Source: Cylindrodendrum hubeiense (taxonomy: Eukaryota > Ascomycota > Sordariomycetes > Hypocreales > Nectriaceae). Taken from it: a stretch of 64,000 bases of DNA. Positions 55,236 to 64,000 of this stretch are shown here, in pieces (positions within the stretch are counted from its first letter, which is position 1; every line of letters starts with the position of its first letter). A model generated the notes under the pieces. It was given only the letters and a program-made list of their open reading frames with translations. It was not told the DNA's origin and ran no database searches. Made by a program: the position numbers and the translations under genes. The DNA lies in the NCBI GenBank assembly GCA_014621425.1, contig JAANBB010000084.1:57079-121078 (forward strand), in the 5' to 3' direction.

Positions 55236-57026
55236 TCAGGCGTTGGGCTTGGACCGCTTCTTCGCCGACCATGCTCCCAACTCCAGACATTCACCCCAAC
55301 TTGTGCCATTCTCATTCATGAGATCCGCCATCATCTTCCCCAGCCAGACATCCCACTCGTCCTGGCTCTTCCCGCTCGCATCCCGCAGAATAGGCTCCAG
55401 TGCCTGAATCTGCTGCACCACTGTCAACATGGCAGTCTTTCGCAAGGCGCTCTGTCCGGCGGTTAAGGATTTCTTTTCCACCTTCTGGTGCGGCCCCTTG
55501 CCCTTCATCTCCACGTACGACTTGCCATCCTTGGTCACGACACCTCCGACCCCTTCCCGCTCCCATCGCACTTCGCTAAGGGGAATGGCCATACGCTTCG
55601 ATTTGACCTCCATCAACGTCTCGGACTCTTGCAAGAGGAAGGGCCCGATGAGAGTACAAGGCACGGCCGTTAGCGTCCGAAGCTCGAGCGCACGCGACAT
55701 CCAGTGGTTATACTCGACAAGAAACGTATTCAACGGTGCCGAGAGTGGCGTGTTGGGTGTCATCAGGTAGGCACCCAGGTTCATCGTAGCTTCATGTTCC
55801 TCAGCCTCTTCGCTACCAGGCACCGCGTTGGGGACATGGGGTCTGAGCATACGGAAAGTCGTATCGCTCTCCCACATCTCCACGGTTCCGCCTGGCTTGA
55901 GCATTCGGATATATTCCTCCATGAAGCCTGCGTACATAAGATTCGGGATCATTAGGCATGTGTCCTTGACCATGATCAAGTCAAACTCCTCGTCCGGGAA
56001 CGGCCATGGGAACTGCCGGAGATCGTGCTGAACGAACCTCCAGTTCATATCCTTGTCTGGCTTGCTGGCGTCTGACGGGGCACTGGAGCTTCCCGGTGCA
56101 AGCGGCGCAATATCGACACCGGTGAAGGAGATGCCACTATGGCCACGTTCCTTGTAGTACCGGTGACACATCATGCTCCAGTATCCAGTGCCACACGCGA
56201 TTTCCAAGACCCGGGTGGGCGGCTTTGATATCAGAGACGGCGAAGTGATGGGCCCGCCGTAGACCTGGATCATCAGTAGCGTTCGGAGACATTGTCGGTG
56301 GAGCTCAGTGAGATCATGGGGAAGAGGGTATTGTAGCGAGGGTTCGTTGAAGTAGGTGCGTCCGTTGCGCACAATAAAGGGTTTCGTTGCGGGGTTGTCG
56401 GAGGAGTTGGATGGGTCGGTCGAGGTCATGGTGTGTGTCGAGAGGGTGGTGCCGCTGGCCGACGAGATGGACTCGGTGCGGGTAAAGGGGATGTTTATTT
56501 GTTTTGTGGTGCCCGACATGGGCTTGTTGCTGGCCTCCAACTCGGAATACATAGCGACATTTTTCAGATCCACAGAGTAGATGGCTTCGACCTGACGAGC
56601 CCGACGTTCGCGAGCCCGACTCTTCTCACCGCCCAAGGAGCGGTTGAAGAAGAGGGAGGTGGCGGAGGACGCAGCTCCAGTGAAGCTCAACAGGGGCCTG
56701 GGCGAGGTCGGGATTGATGACACCGACGACGCAGGCGAGTCAGATGATACGACTGTCGGCGGAGGATGCTGGTGCTGAACCTCGTCTTCCCCCGCGGCGG
56801 GGCTGCTGCTCGAATGCAGCGTCGACTCGTGGGACGAGCGACTGCCCTGGCTGCCACTGGACGTCCTCGTGTGTCGAAAGGCAAGGCGTGAGCGAGCTGA
56901 GTCTCGCGTAGTCGAATTGGACCGCGAAGGGTCGTCGGGCAGCCTCTCCTTTTCACGTTGTGGCCGTCGAGCGGAGGTGGGTAAAGGGGCGGCAGAGGCG
57001 TAGATAAATCCGCTCCATTCCGACAT
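55236..57026 (-). CDS. SAM-dependent methyltransferase, unknown substrate
   Basis: Single-exon, 596-residue protein. The first 230 residues are Ser/Thr/Pro/Arg-rich and probably disordered. The class I methyltransferase domain starts after YFNEPSLQYPLPHDLTELHRQ: motif I is RVLEIACGTGYWSMM (about 273-287), motif II ends in FTGVDIAPL, and FDLIMVKDTCLMIPNL is the post-motif II segment. EYIRMLKPGGTVEMWESD is motif III. A helical C-terminal extension of about 200 residues follows (SALRKTAMLTVVQQIQALEPIL). This arrangement is common in fungal methyltransferases with long N-terminal tails, but the substrate cannot be read off. The start lies directly downstream of a 20-base G run at 57071-57090. Confidence 0.85.
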   Translation of the reverse strand: MSEWSGFIYASAAPLPTSARRPQREKERLPDDPSRSNSTTRDSARSRLAFRHTRTSSGSQGSRSSHESTLHSSSSPAAGEDEVQHQHPPPTVVSSDSPASSVSSIPTSPRPLLSFTGAASSATSLFFNRSLGGEKSRARERRARQVEAIYSVDLKNVAMYSELEASNKPMSGTTKQINIPFTRTESISSASGTTLSTHTMTSTDPSNSSDNPATKPFIVRNGRTYFNEPSLQYPLPHDLTELHRQCLRTLLMIQVYGGPITSPSLISKPPTRVLEIACGTGYWSMMCHRYYKERGHSGISFTGVDIAPLAPGSSSAPSDASKPDKDMNWRFVQHDLRQFPWPFPDEEFDLIMVKDTCLMIPNLMYAGFMEEYIRMLKPGGTVEMWESDTTFRMLRPHVPNAVPGSEEAEEHEATMNLGAYLMTPNTPLSAPLNTFLVEYNHWMSRALELRTLTAVPCTLIGPFLLQESETLMEVKSKRMAIPLSEVRWEREGVGGVVTKDGKSYVEMKGKGPHQKVEKKSLTAGQSALRKTAMLTVVQQIQALEPILRDASGKSQDEWDVWLGKMMADLMNENGTSWGECLELGAWSAKKRSKPNA

Positions 57027-57070
57027 TGTTACGACCCGGGGCTATCCCGTTTGGCTCGGATGGTCGATTT

Positions 57071-57090
57071 GGGGGGGGGGGGGGGGGGGG
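57071..57090. repeat. Run of 20 G residues
   Basis: An uninterrupted homopolymer of 20 G on the plus strand (C on the coding strand of the methyltransferase gene), 45 bp upstream of that gene's start codon. It is probably in its leader or core promoter. Length may be unreliable because such runs are hard to sequence. Confidence 0.85.
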
Positions 57091-60000
57091 TCCAGTCCCG
57101 TAGCCCGTAGAGGAGACGAGCAAGGGCGGCGACTACCTCCGTACCAACAGGGGTGGCTTGAAGCGTGCCACCGCCGCTAAGGACCACTGTGGGAGCCGCG
57201 GCACCAATTGTTGCAACCAGCAGGTGTCCTGTGCCTGGTTTGTATCCACTGTTGTCGCTGTTGTCGCGGCCTTCTAGAACGGTTCCCTCACCGCGGGACT
57301 GGGTTCTGGTGTTCCGGGTGGTATCCCGGAATGGCTCCCCTGGTGCCCTGACTCGACAAGGGGGGAGAAAAGGCCTCTGGGTGATCAGGACGAGGCCCCT
57401 TACTTTGGCACAGTTCGCACGAGGTGTTGCTCGTCCACCGGCACGCCCGTCTCAGTGTGCAGCGGAGGATGCTGGGGACTGTTCCTTTGACGCACGAGCA
57501 AGGTGTCTCGCCACCGACCGCACCCGCGGAACCACGGGACAGGATCAACGGGACAGGCAACGACGGGACAGGCAGCGGCGTGACGAGGTTCGTGATATAG
57601 AATCCTCCCGCCGTTAAGGGTCGATCCCTTCTGCCGAGGCGGGTTCGTACGTCTGTGGCAGGATCAGATGCGACGGTGCGAAAACAAACGAGACGGTGTC
57701 GCAGCGCTGGTTGGTCCGGCAGGCGATAGTTAGCCCGTGGGACGAGGTGGGTTTGGGGGGGGACTGGCGGACTGGTGGACTGGTGGATTTTGGCGGATTT
57801 GAATGCTTGGTTCGAATGTGACGTATCGGCCGTCCTGACGACTCCTCAACCGTTGCGCCCGTGGGCTCTGGTCTGGTGAGCAGGTCGGGGTCGCGGAGTC
57901 GGATTTCCTTTGTCGTGGTGATTGCAGCGAAGCGTGGCGGTCATCTTCTGCGCCTTCGCGGTGGTGCTAGTTCTTAGTCGTGTGGAAGAGGAGGGGAGGG
58001 CGTTGACCATGGCGCTGCCTACGACGCAATGGTGAGACGCTGTCTTCACGGAGCGGGCAATGCGACAGGCAATAGCGCAGCCCCGCGTGCAATGTGGTTC
58101 GTGCTGGCGGAACTGCTGGCGGAATTGAGCAAGCCGGCGGCTCTGGGCGGTGCGCTGCACCGCTCTACACGACGCTACAGCGTGTCTTGGAGCCCGGAGT
58201 CGACGAGCGGATAGTTGCGATGAAACGGGTCGGCGCTCGCTGCGGGAGATAAAGTTTGGGCGGCTTCTGGACGCGGCGGGGCGGTCGACAAAGCCAACTC
58301 CAGAGTTTCAGGTCGCGGAGAAGGCGGCAGCCGTCACATTCTATATACGCACGTCGCAAGGTGTCGGAGGGCGCTGCGCGAAGAGTGCCAGCTCTAATTA
58401 GCCATCGGGGGAACAATCCCATTTGACCATTCGACTGTCGAGCCAGTCTAGGTTCTGGGGTGTGGAGTGCGTTGTCTGTTGGCTCTCCCCGCATATGGGG
58501 CACAGGACATACCTAGGTCTTTTGCAGCCCGCCGCGGCGCGTGTGCGTCGGGCTCAGTGCTGCACCGCCAGTAGAGTGCCGTGCTGGCAGACGGCTCACT
58601 GCGGATTTGTGGACTTTCGGGGGCTGCTGCACGCTGGCACACGCTGCGGCTACTGCATTGTGCCAGGCTCACCCGGCTGGAGCGCGAGGCGGTGGCTGGA
58701 GAGGCTCTGGTCGGCGTCACAGGGAGCGAGCTGGGCCGAATACTACTGTGGAGGGAACAATCCTTCCACCCTCGCCCTGCACTCGCCCTGCACCACCCTG
58801 CACCACCACTACACCACTGCACCACCAAGGCTTCGTGCCTGGCAATGCGACGCTCTCCACCGGCATGGGCCTTGTCAGCTGCGCCAGCGACCTGCAGATC
58901 GGTTTGCGCTGTTGCAGCGTGCACTGGAGCACCTCCCCGACGAGGCGGCAGCGCCGTGTAGCCGAGATTGACGGGCCTCAACCGTGGCCCACGGCCCGGA
59001 CATCTCCAGCAGCGCTCGCTAGCTTGGGCGCGGCCACCTTGAAACGTATCATGGTGATCCCAATTGCCAGCGGCCCGCCCAGAACGATTTTCGAACAGCT
59101 CTAACCAGAGCCAAAACGAAAGGGCGGCCACATGCCTCGTACCACCCAACGCACCACTTTTCTTAGCGGTGGGGTGCTATTTTCGGTAGATTCATGGGAT
59201 TCAAGGGACTGCCCCTTGCCCGCCTCGTCGCCGGTCCTGGCCCAACAATCTCGGGTTTCATGCGCGTGCTGGCGACGCCCATTGCCCTTGCACATTGTCC
59301 GCAGCCCATGCCCATCGTGTGGCCCATCGTGTGGCTGCTTAAACTGCAGGCGATTCGATCAGTTTCTGTATGGCGCACCAGGATACTCGGCCCCCGCGAG
59401 TCCATAGTTCGAGCTTGGCTGCTGTGAGCAATCTCCATGAATGCATATCCACAGCGATCGCTGGGCGAACCACCTTCTGAATCGGGTTATTCTTCACTGG
59501 TCGGGCGTCTGACTCGATTCTGAGAACCGTCCGAAGACAGGAGGAGTGGTATGCCTCGGTGGATCATGGTCCCCACGCAGCACCCGCCCAAAGTTTGTCA
59601 AACAGGATCCATTGTATCCATCCAAACATCCTACATAGATGTCATAAAGACGCCAGTGCTTCCGATCAAGGAGACGAGGAGACAAGAACCGAACCACGAA
59701 CTAGACCTCGAGCGGGTGGGTGACGTGTCTCATTCCTATCTCCTCAATCAAGACATTCGTGATATCGCAGATTATGGTGACACTGGTACGACCGACCAGC
59801 GACTTCTAGACCCGACTACTAATCCAGCCATGGATTTCTAGCCCCATCGTGTATCTGAACTAGAGGCCTGTGCGGTTTTAATCGCGGACCGTATCTGGTT
59901 CTGTTAATATCATCGAGATCCGAGTGTTGGAGTCTGGAGATGCTGCTCGAATCCTGGTCGATGGTCCCGCTTCTGCAAGGCGACAGAAACAATGCGCCGC

Positions 60001-61079
60001 CGGTATTATAGGTATTAAGGTATCCAACTACCGAAAGGATAAACCACAGGACAGCATTCGCTTCCATGTGTCCAATGAACAAAAGATCTGTATTTCAGAA
60101 ACATGGCTGTCGAAATCCCATCATCTCAAATTGACATTGCCCACTCTGATAAAGCAATTCCTGCTCAATCAGGCTGTTCTTGTTGATTCTGTCGCGCCGA
60201 GGGCGGACTATGATACGGCTACACGTGACCTGGACATTCACAGCCGCACGAGCCATGCGGAGCAACTGCACGTGATGCCACTGCCGCTCGTCGGGGCACC
60301 GTCTGTCGTCGCAGTGTCACCAGCATCAGTGTCGCCACGTCCGGACGCTCCTCGATATCGACCGCTATTGTTCTGTCCAAGTATCAGTTGAATCTTCAGT
60401 GATTATTTCGCCCTGTCGCGCTCACTCTTTTCTGTGGGTAGCCCCCTCCAGAGCTGGGAGGACACCTCAACGTGTCGCGAAAGCTCGGATCTCCCCTCTC
60501 GCGGATGTCTTTGTCCTCAAAGCTTTGACTGACCAGCTCCCTTGCCAGACCTTCTTGACTCTCGCAAACGCCTTGCGCCCGCCAGCTCGACCTGCAAGTA
60601 TTCACTGCTTCAGCCCTACGGACAGTGAATCCCCGGGCTGCCTGGTCTGAACCCGTGCCCAGCCTCCTCGTGTCCCGCCAACCTCTATGAGCTCTTGAGC
60701 TTGACGTCGCCAATCAAACCACCGACGACCCGAGCTCCCAAGCCACCACAAAGGATCACAAGAGCGCCCTCGGTCAACGGGCCCATGCGTAGACGCGAGC
60801 CTCCGCTGCTGTCCATCCTTTTGAATCTTGGGTGAAGCGCCGAGTCACTCAGCGCTCACCTACCGCACCCGGAACCCCCGCTAGCCAGCCTTCCCAACGC
60901 CTACCACCAAGACGGCCGATGACCACCAAACGCCAAGTCATCTTCGCCGAAAACCCTTCCACCTCCCTCTCCAGAGACTGTCGACACCTAAACATTCCCG
61001 CCGAGCAGTTTGCCGGCGCCATCGATTTGTCCCTTCCTCCCTCCGAAGCGATATCGTGAGTGGCTAAATCTCTGCCACC
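57091..61079. other. About 4 kb of GC-rich intergenic DNA, no supported gene
   Basis: Divergent promoter space between the methyltransferase and CCR4. Overlapping open frames of up to 233 codons (58423-59149, both strands) are Cys/His/Arg/Ala-rich and mutually overlapping, typical of noncoding GC-rich sequence. Plus-strand frames at 59551-59841 and 59924-60391 are longer than their AT content predicts but show no domain. The last 250 bp before 61080 are pyrimidine-rich and probably the CCR4 leader, where a 46-codon upstream frame (ATG about 60919) is present. Confidence 0.45.
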
Positions 61080-63237
61080 ATGTATTCCCAAAACCATCAG
61101 CAGGGGCATAATCCCCGGCTGAATGGTGCTGGGCGAGGAATTCCGAACTTACTCTACAACTATCAACACACTCAACACCAGCATCCATCCCAGACGCAAC
61201 ACCACCAGGGTCTTCAACACGACCATGGCTTGCCCAACAGCAATGGCCTTGGGCACCATTCGTCCTTTGCCTCGGGCGTACTCTCCAATTCGACTCCTTT
61301 CAACGGAAACTCCCTCCAAAACGGCCACTCGTCAAACGGAAGGGGTGGACAAGTTCCCCAGAACGAGATGTGGCAGGAGCAATTGCGCATGCACAAGGAG
61401 GCGGAGCGAGCCCATGCTGCCATGACCGATCAACAACAACCGCACTACTATGCTAGGCTCAAGGCGTCGGAAAACAGAGGCATTGGCGGCCCTCCCCCCA
61501 CCACCATACGAGCTCAGGCGGACGGCGAGGACGACCCGGCTGATAGAAGACGACCATGGGTCTTGGACAAGGACAATACCCGACAGGACTGGCACAACAT
61601 GGATATGAGTGGCCAGGGCCTGCGAAACCTGGCCCCGGAACTGTTCAAGTACCAATTCTTGAACGAGCTCTACATCGCGTCCAACAAGCTTACCCGCCTG
61701 CCCAAGGAGATTGGAGAGCTTCGACAACTGCGTCACCTCGATGCCTCTTACAACCAAATCTCCGAGCTGCCCCCAGAGCTTGGCATGTGCACCTACCTGA
61801 AGCAATTGTTGTTATTCAACAACAATATCCAAGAGTTGCCTTTTGAGCTTGGCTCACTCCATCTTCTAGAAATGTTGGGTATCGAGGGGAACCCACTTGA
61901 ACCAGCTGTCAAGCAGGAGATCATGGAGAAGGGAACCAAGAGCATGGTCACCGCTCTGAGGGAAGGCTCACCGAGTATGTTTAACCTTGAAATATTTATT
62001 GGACTGATGCTGATGTTGTCTAGTTCCTCTACCCCCTACTCAACGAAAGGAAATTGTGATCCAGGAAGATGTCGCAGCCAACCTAGAGACGATAAAGGTC
62101 TTTTCGTGGAACATTCTGTGCGATAAATATGCAACTCAGCAGACCTACGGCTATACCCCCTCCGGTGCTCTCAACTGGGAGTACCGAAAGGACTGCATCT
62201 TAGAGGAGCTTCGCATCAGGGACGCAGATTTCTTGACACTACAGGAGGTGTCAACGGAGGCATTCAAGGAAGATCTCAGCCCCGAGCTCGCCCAAATGGA
62301 CTACAAGGGCGTGCACTGGCCCAAGTCCAGGGCCAGGACCATGTCAGAGAAGGATGCTCTGGGCGTCGATGGTTGTGCCATCTTCTACAAACAGAGCAAG
62401 TTCATCTTGCTCGACAAGCAGCTTATTGAGTTCGCTTCCATCGCCATCAACCGACCCGACATGAAGAACCAGCACGATGTGTTCAACCGTGTCATGCCCA
62501 AGGACAATATCGCCGTCATCTGCTTCTTCGAGTCCCGCCTGACTGGCGCTCGCATTATCGTCGTCAACGTGCATCTGACCTGGGATGCTGCTCTAGCCGA
62601 CGTCAAGGTCATTCAGACAGGCATCCTGATGGAGCATGTCACCAAGCTGGCTGAGAAGTACGCTAGGTGGCCTGCGGTCAAGGACAAGAAGATGATTGTG
62701 CTGCCGACGGACGACGACATAGCCCCTATCCCTCAGGCTGAGCCGGGCCCTAGTCAGGAGTACCGAACGAACACGGAGATCCCACTCCTGGTTTGCGGTG
62801 ATTTCAACTCGACCGAGGAGTCATCAGTATACGAGTTGATGGCCATGGGACGCGTCCCGCCTGACCATCTGGAGCTCGGCAAGTACCAGTACGGTAGCTT
62901 CACTCGAGACGGTATCGAGCATCCCTTCAGCCTCCGAGACTCGTACGCCCACACCAAGAACACTGCCGATGAGCTGCAGTTTACGAACTACACGCCCGGT
63001 TTCGCCGATGTTATCGACTACATCTGGTACTCGACCAACACTCTCGAGGTGGTGGACCTTCTCGGCCCCCCTGAAGCGGAATATATGAAGCGAGTAGCTG
63101 CCTTCCCCACCTGGCACTTCCCGGCCGATCACATCCAAATCATGTCTCAGTTCGTCATCAAGGGTCGCAAAGAGAAGAAGCTGCACAACAACCCAGAACC
63201 TGACTTTGGAGGCGGCTCTGGAGGATCGCGTGGCTAG
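61080..63237 (+). CDS. CCR4: CCR4-NOT complex deadenylase subunit Ccr4
   Basis: Poly(A)-specific 3'-5' exoribonuclease that starts mRNA decay. Exons are 61080-61974 and 62024-63237, giving 702 residues. The 49 bp intron (gtatgt...tctag) joins ALREGSP to IPLPPTQRKEI. The N-terminal 160 residues are Gln/Asn/His-rich. Leucine-rich repeats span about 170-275 (LNELYIASNKLTRLPKEIGEL and two more), the part that binds the CAF1 nuclease. The endonuclease/exonuclease/phosphatase domain begins near 320 (VFSWNILCDKYAT) and keeps the catalytic set: LQEVSTEAF, VNVHLTWD, CGDFNSTEESSVYEL, VIDYIWYS and FPADHIQIMSQF. The tail GGGSGGSRG follows. The start has a GCCACCATG context. Confidence 0.95.
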
Positions 63238-63831
63238 AGGACACACCGATAGGACAGGGGCGTCAGCGATGCGACGAACTGAATGGTGAGGGAGGGGGAC
63301 CTTTGACGCGTACATCTGGATGTAGTGTTTTTGGTTTTGCAAATGGAGTTTAAGGATCTTGCACGGTTCTTTGGGGGTAGGGCTGGTGGAAAGGGGTTTG
63401 TGTGTTCTCTGTGGCATGTAAACGGGAGGGAGGCCGGCGGGGATGGGTAGCGGACTGGGAGGAATTGTAGGAATCGATCATATTTTTGCAGCGCCATTCA
63501 TTTGTTGGACTTTGCCACTGTGACTTGTAAACGGAGTGTTTCGTCGTTTGTTTCGGCTAGAGACGATGCTTGTTCATGCAAGCAGTATAGCATTGTACTC
63601 GACGAAATCTGGATTGGATACCCCGCACCCAAGGTTCACCAAGACGGAGGATGATTTGACGAAAGGGGAAGCCAGCGAGGTTTCATTTCTAACGTCATGC
63701 ATGGGAGATGCTTCTAGTAGTCGTCCAGCCTATATATAATCAAAGAGGGGAAAAGTCTATCCTGTACACAAAGAGGTACGGTAATCCCACAACGCCGTTG
63801 TCCCAGTCCAACCTTACACAACCCCGCGCTC
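63238..63831. other. Convergent intergenic region, no gene seen
   Basis: 594 bp between the stop codons of CCR4 and the right-edge gene. It holds both 3' ends. Confidence 0.4.
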
Positions 63832-64000
63832 TCAGTGGAGCAGGATTTGGTATCCATCCTTGTTAATCCGCACCTCCTCGGTGCCAAAGCCGTACTTGCG
63901 CCGTATCAACTCGAAGATGATGAGCCCCGCGCTCGTGCTCGGCACCTGGCGGATGGCGTTCCACCAGAAGCCGCGGTACAGCCAGCGGCTCAGGCTCAGA
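63832..64000 (-). CDS. C-terminal end of a probable mitochondrial carrier, cut by the right edge
   Basis: An open frame of 55 codons plus stop enters from the right edge: SRWLYRGFWWNAIRQVPSTSAGL, then IIFELIRRKYGFGTEEVRI, ending NKDGYQILLH. The arrangement YRGFW-N-(I/L)RQ-P-(S/T)SAGL followed by a hydrophobic FEL helix resembles the last even-numbered helix of mitochondrial carriers (SLC25), where a similar RGF-x5-R-x2-P motif occurs. The rest of the protein lies outside the window, so the family call is tentative and the substrate unknown. Confidence 0.55.
   Translation of the reverse strand, partial: LSLSRWLYRGFWWNAIRQVPSTSAGLIIFELIRRKYGFGTEEVRINKDGYQILLH

Noticed and set aside
58423..59149. 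Overlapping open frames of 182-233 codons on both strands
   Set aside because: Both strands stay open because of high GC content. The products are Cys/His/Ala/Arg-rich without domains or conserved blocks.

Overview
The window is from a filamentous ascomycete, most likely a sordariomycete. Three things point there: short introns (48-100 bp) with GTAWGT/GTRAGT donors, CTAAC/CTGAC branch sites and YAG acceptors; Kozak-like CACC/GCC contexts at start codons; and fungal families such as Zn(II)2Cys6 regulators, AcrB-type and RAI16/FHIP-type proteins. I assembled about 22 protein genes, two of them cut by the window edges, and one tRNA. No transposon, CRISPR array, rRNA or phage-like element was recognised. 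Gene models come from reading frames, splice signals and conserved motifs. No transcript or database evidence was available.

Layout. 1-1331 (-): multi-exon gene of unknown function leaving the left edge. 2060-3093 (+): LOA1/VPS66-type acyltransferase, divergent from it. 4076-5992 (-): ILV3, with a consensus CPC1/GCN4 site upstream. 6996-7808 (-): stand-alone thioesterase. 8327-9701 (-) and 9926-10894 (+): a probable mitochondrial protein and mitochondrial ClpP, head to head. 11790-13469 (+): ARMT1-type phosphatase. 13845-15045 (+): membrane protein. 15669-17025 (+): O-methyltransferase. 17284-19609 (-): mucin-like secreted protein. 21369-22172 (-): Fe/Mn superoxide dismutase. 22793-23335 (+): small unknown gene. 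23931-25802 (+): Zn(II)2Cys6 regulator, convergent with an atypical short-chain dehydrogenase at 25856-26671 (-). 27734-28990 (+): T5orf172/GIY-YIG-like protein. 29782-31870 (-): sugar transporter. 34502-36748 (+): CDC27/APC3-like TPR protein. 37384-37455 (+): tRNA-Thr(AGT). 38194-41409 (-): FHIP. 44167-47019 (-): AcrB-like membrane protein. 52814-53852 (-): unknown gene. 54164-55022 (+): ETFRF1/LYRM5-like protein. 55236-57026 (-): methyltransferase. 61080-63237 (+): CCR4 deadenylase. 63832-64000 (-): end of a mitochondrial-carrier-like gene.

Most of the window is ordinary core genome: amino-acid biosynthesis, mitochondrial proteostasis and assembly, cell cycle, endosome transport and mRNA decay. 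The accessory-looking part is about 13.8-34 kb (O-methyltransferase, mucin-like protein, regulator plus dehydrogenase, sugar transporter). The best candidate for something undescribed is the regulator/dehydrogenase pair. The dehydrogenase lacks the Tyr-x3-Lys of its family, and both promoters carry CCG/CGG palindromes of the kind Zn(II)2Cys6 proteins bind. Other oddities are a gene-poor stretch of about 5.8 kb upstream of the AcrB-like gene, a possible signal-peptide extension on the superoxide dismutase, and several small genes only visible once micro-exons are joined.
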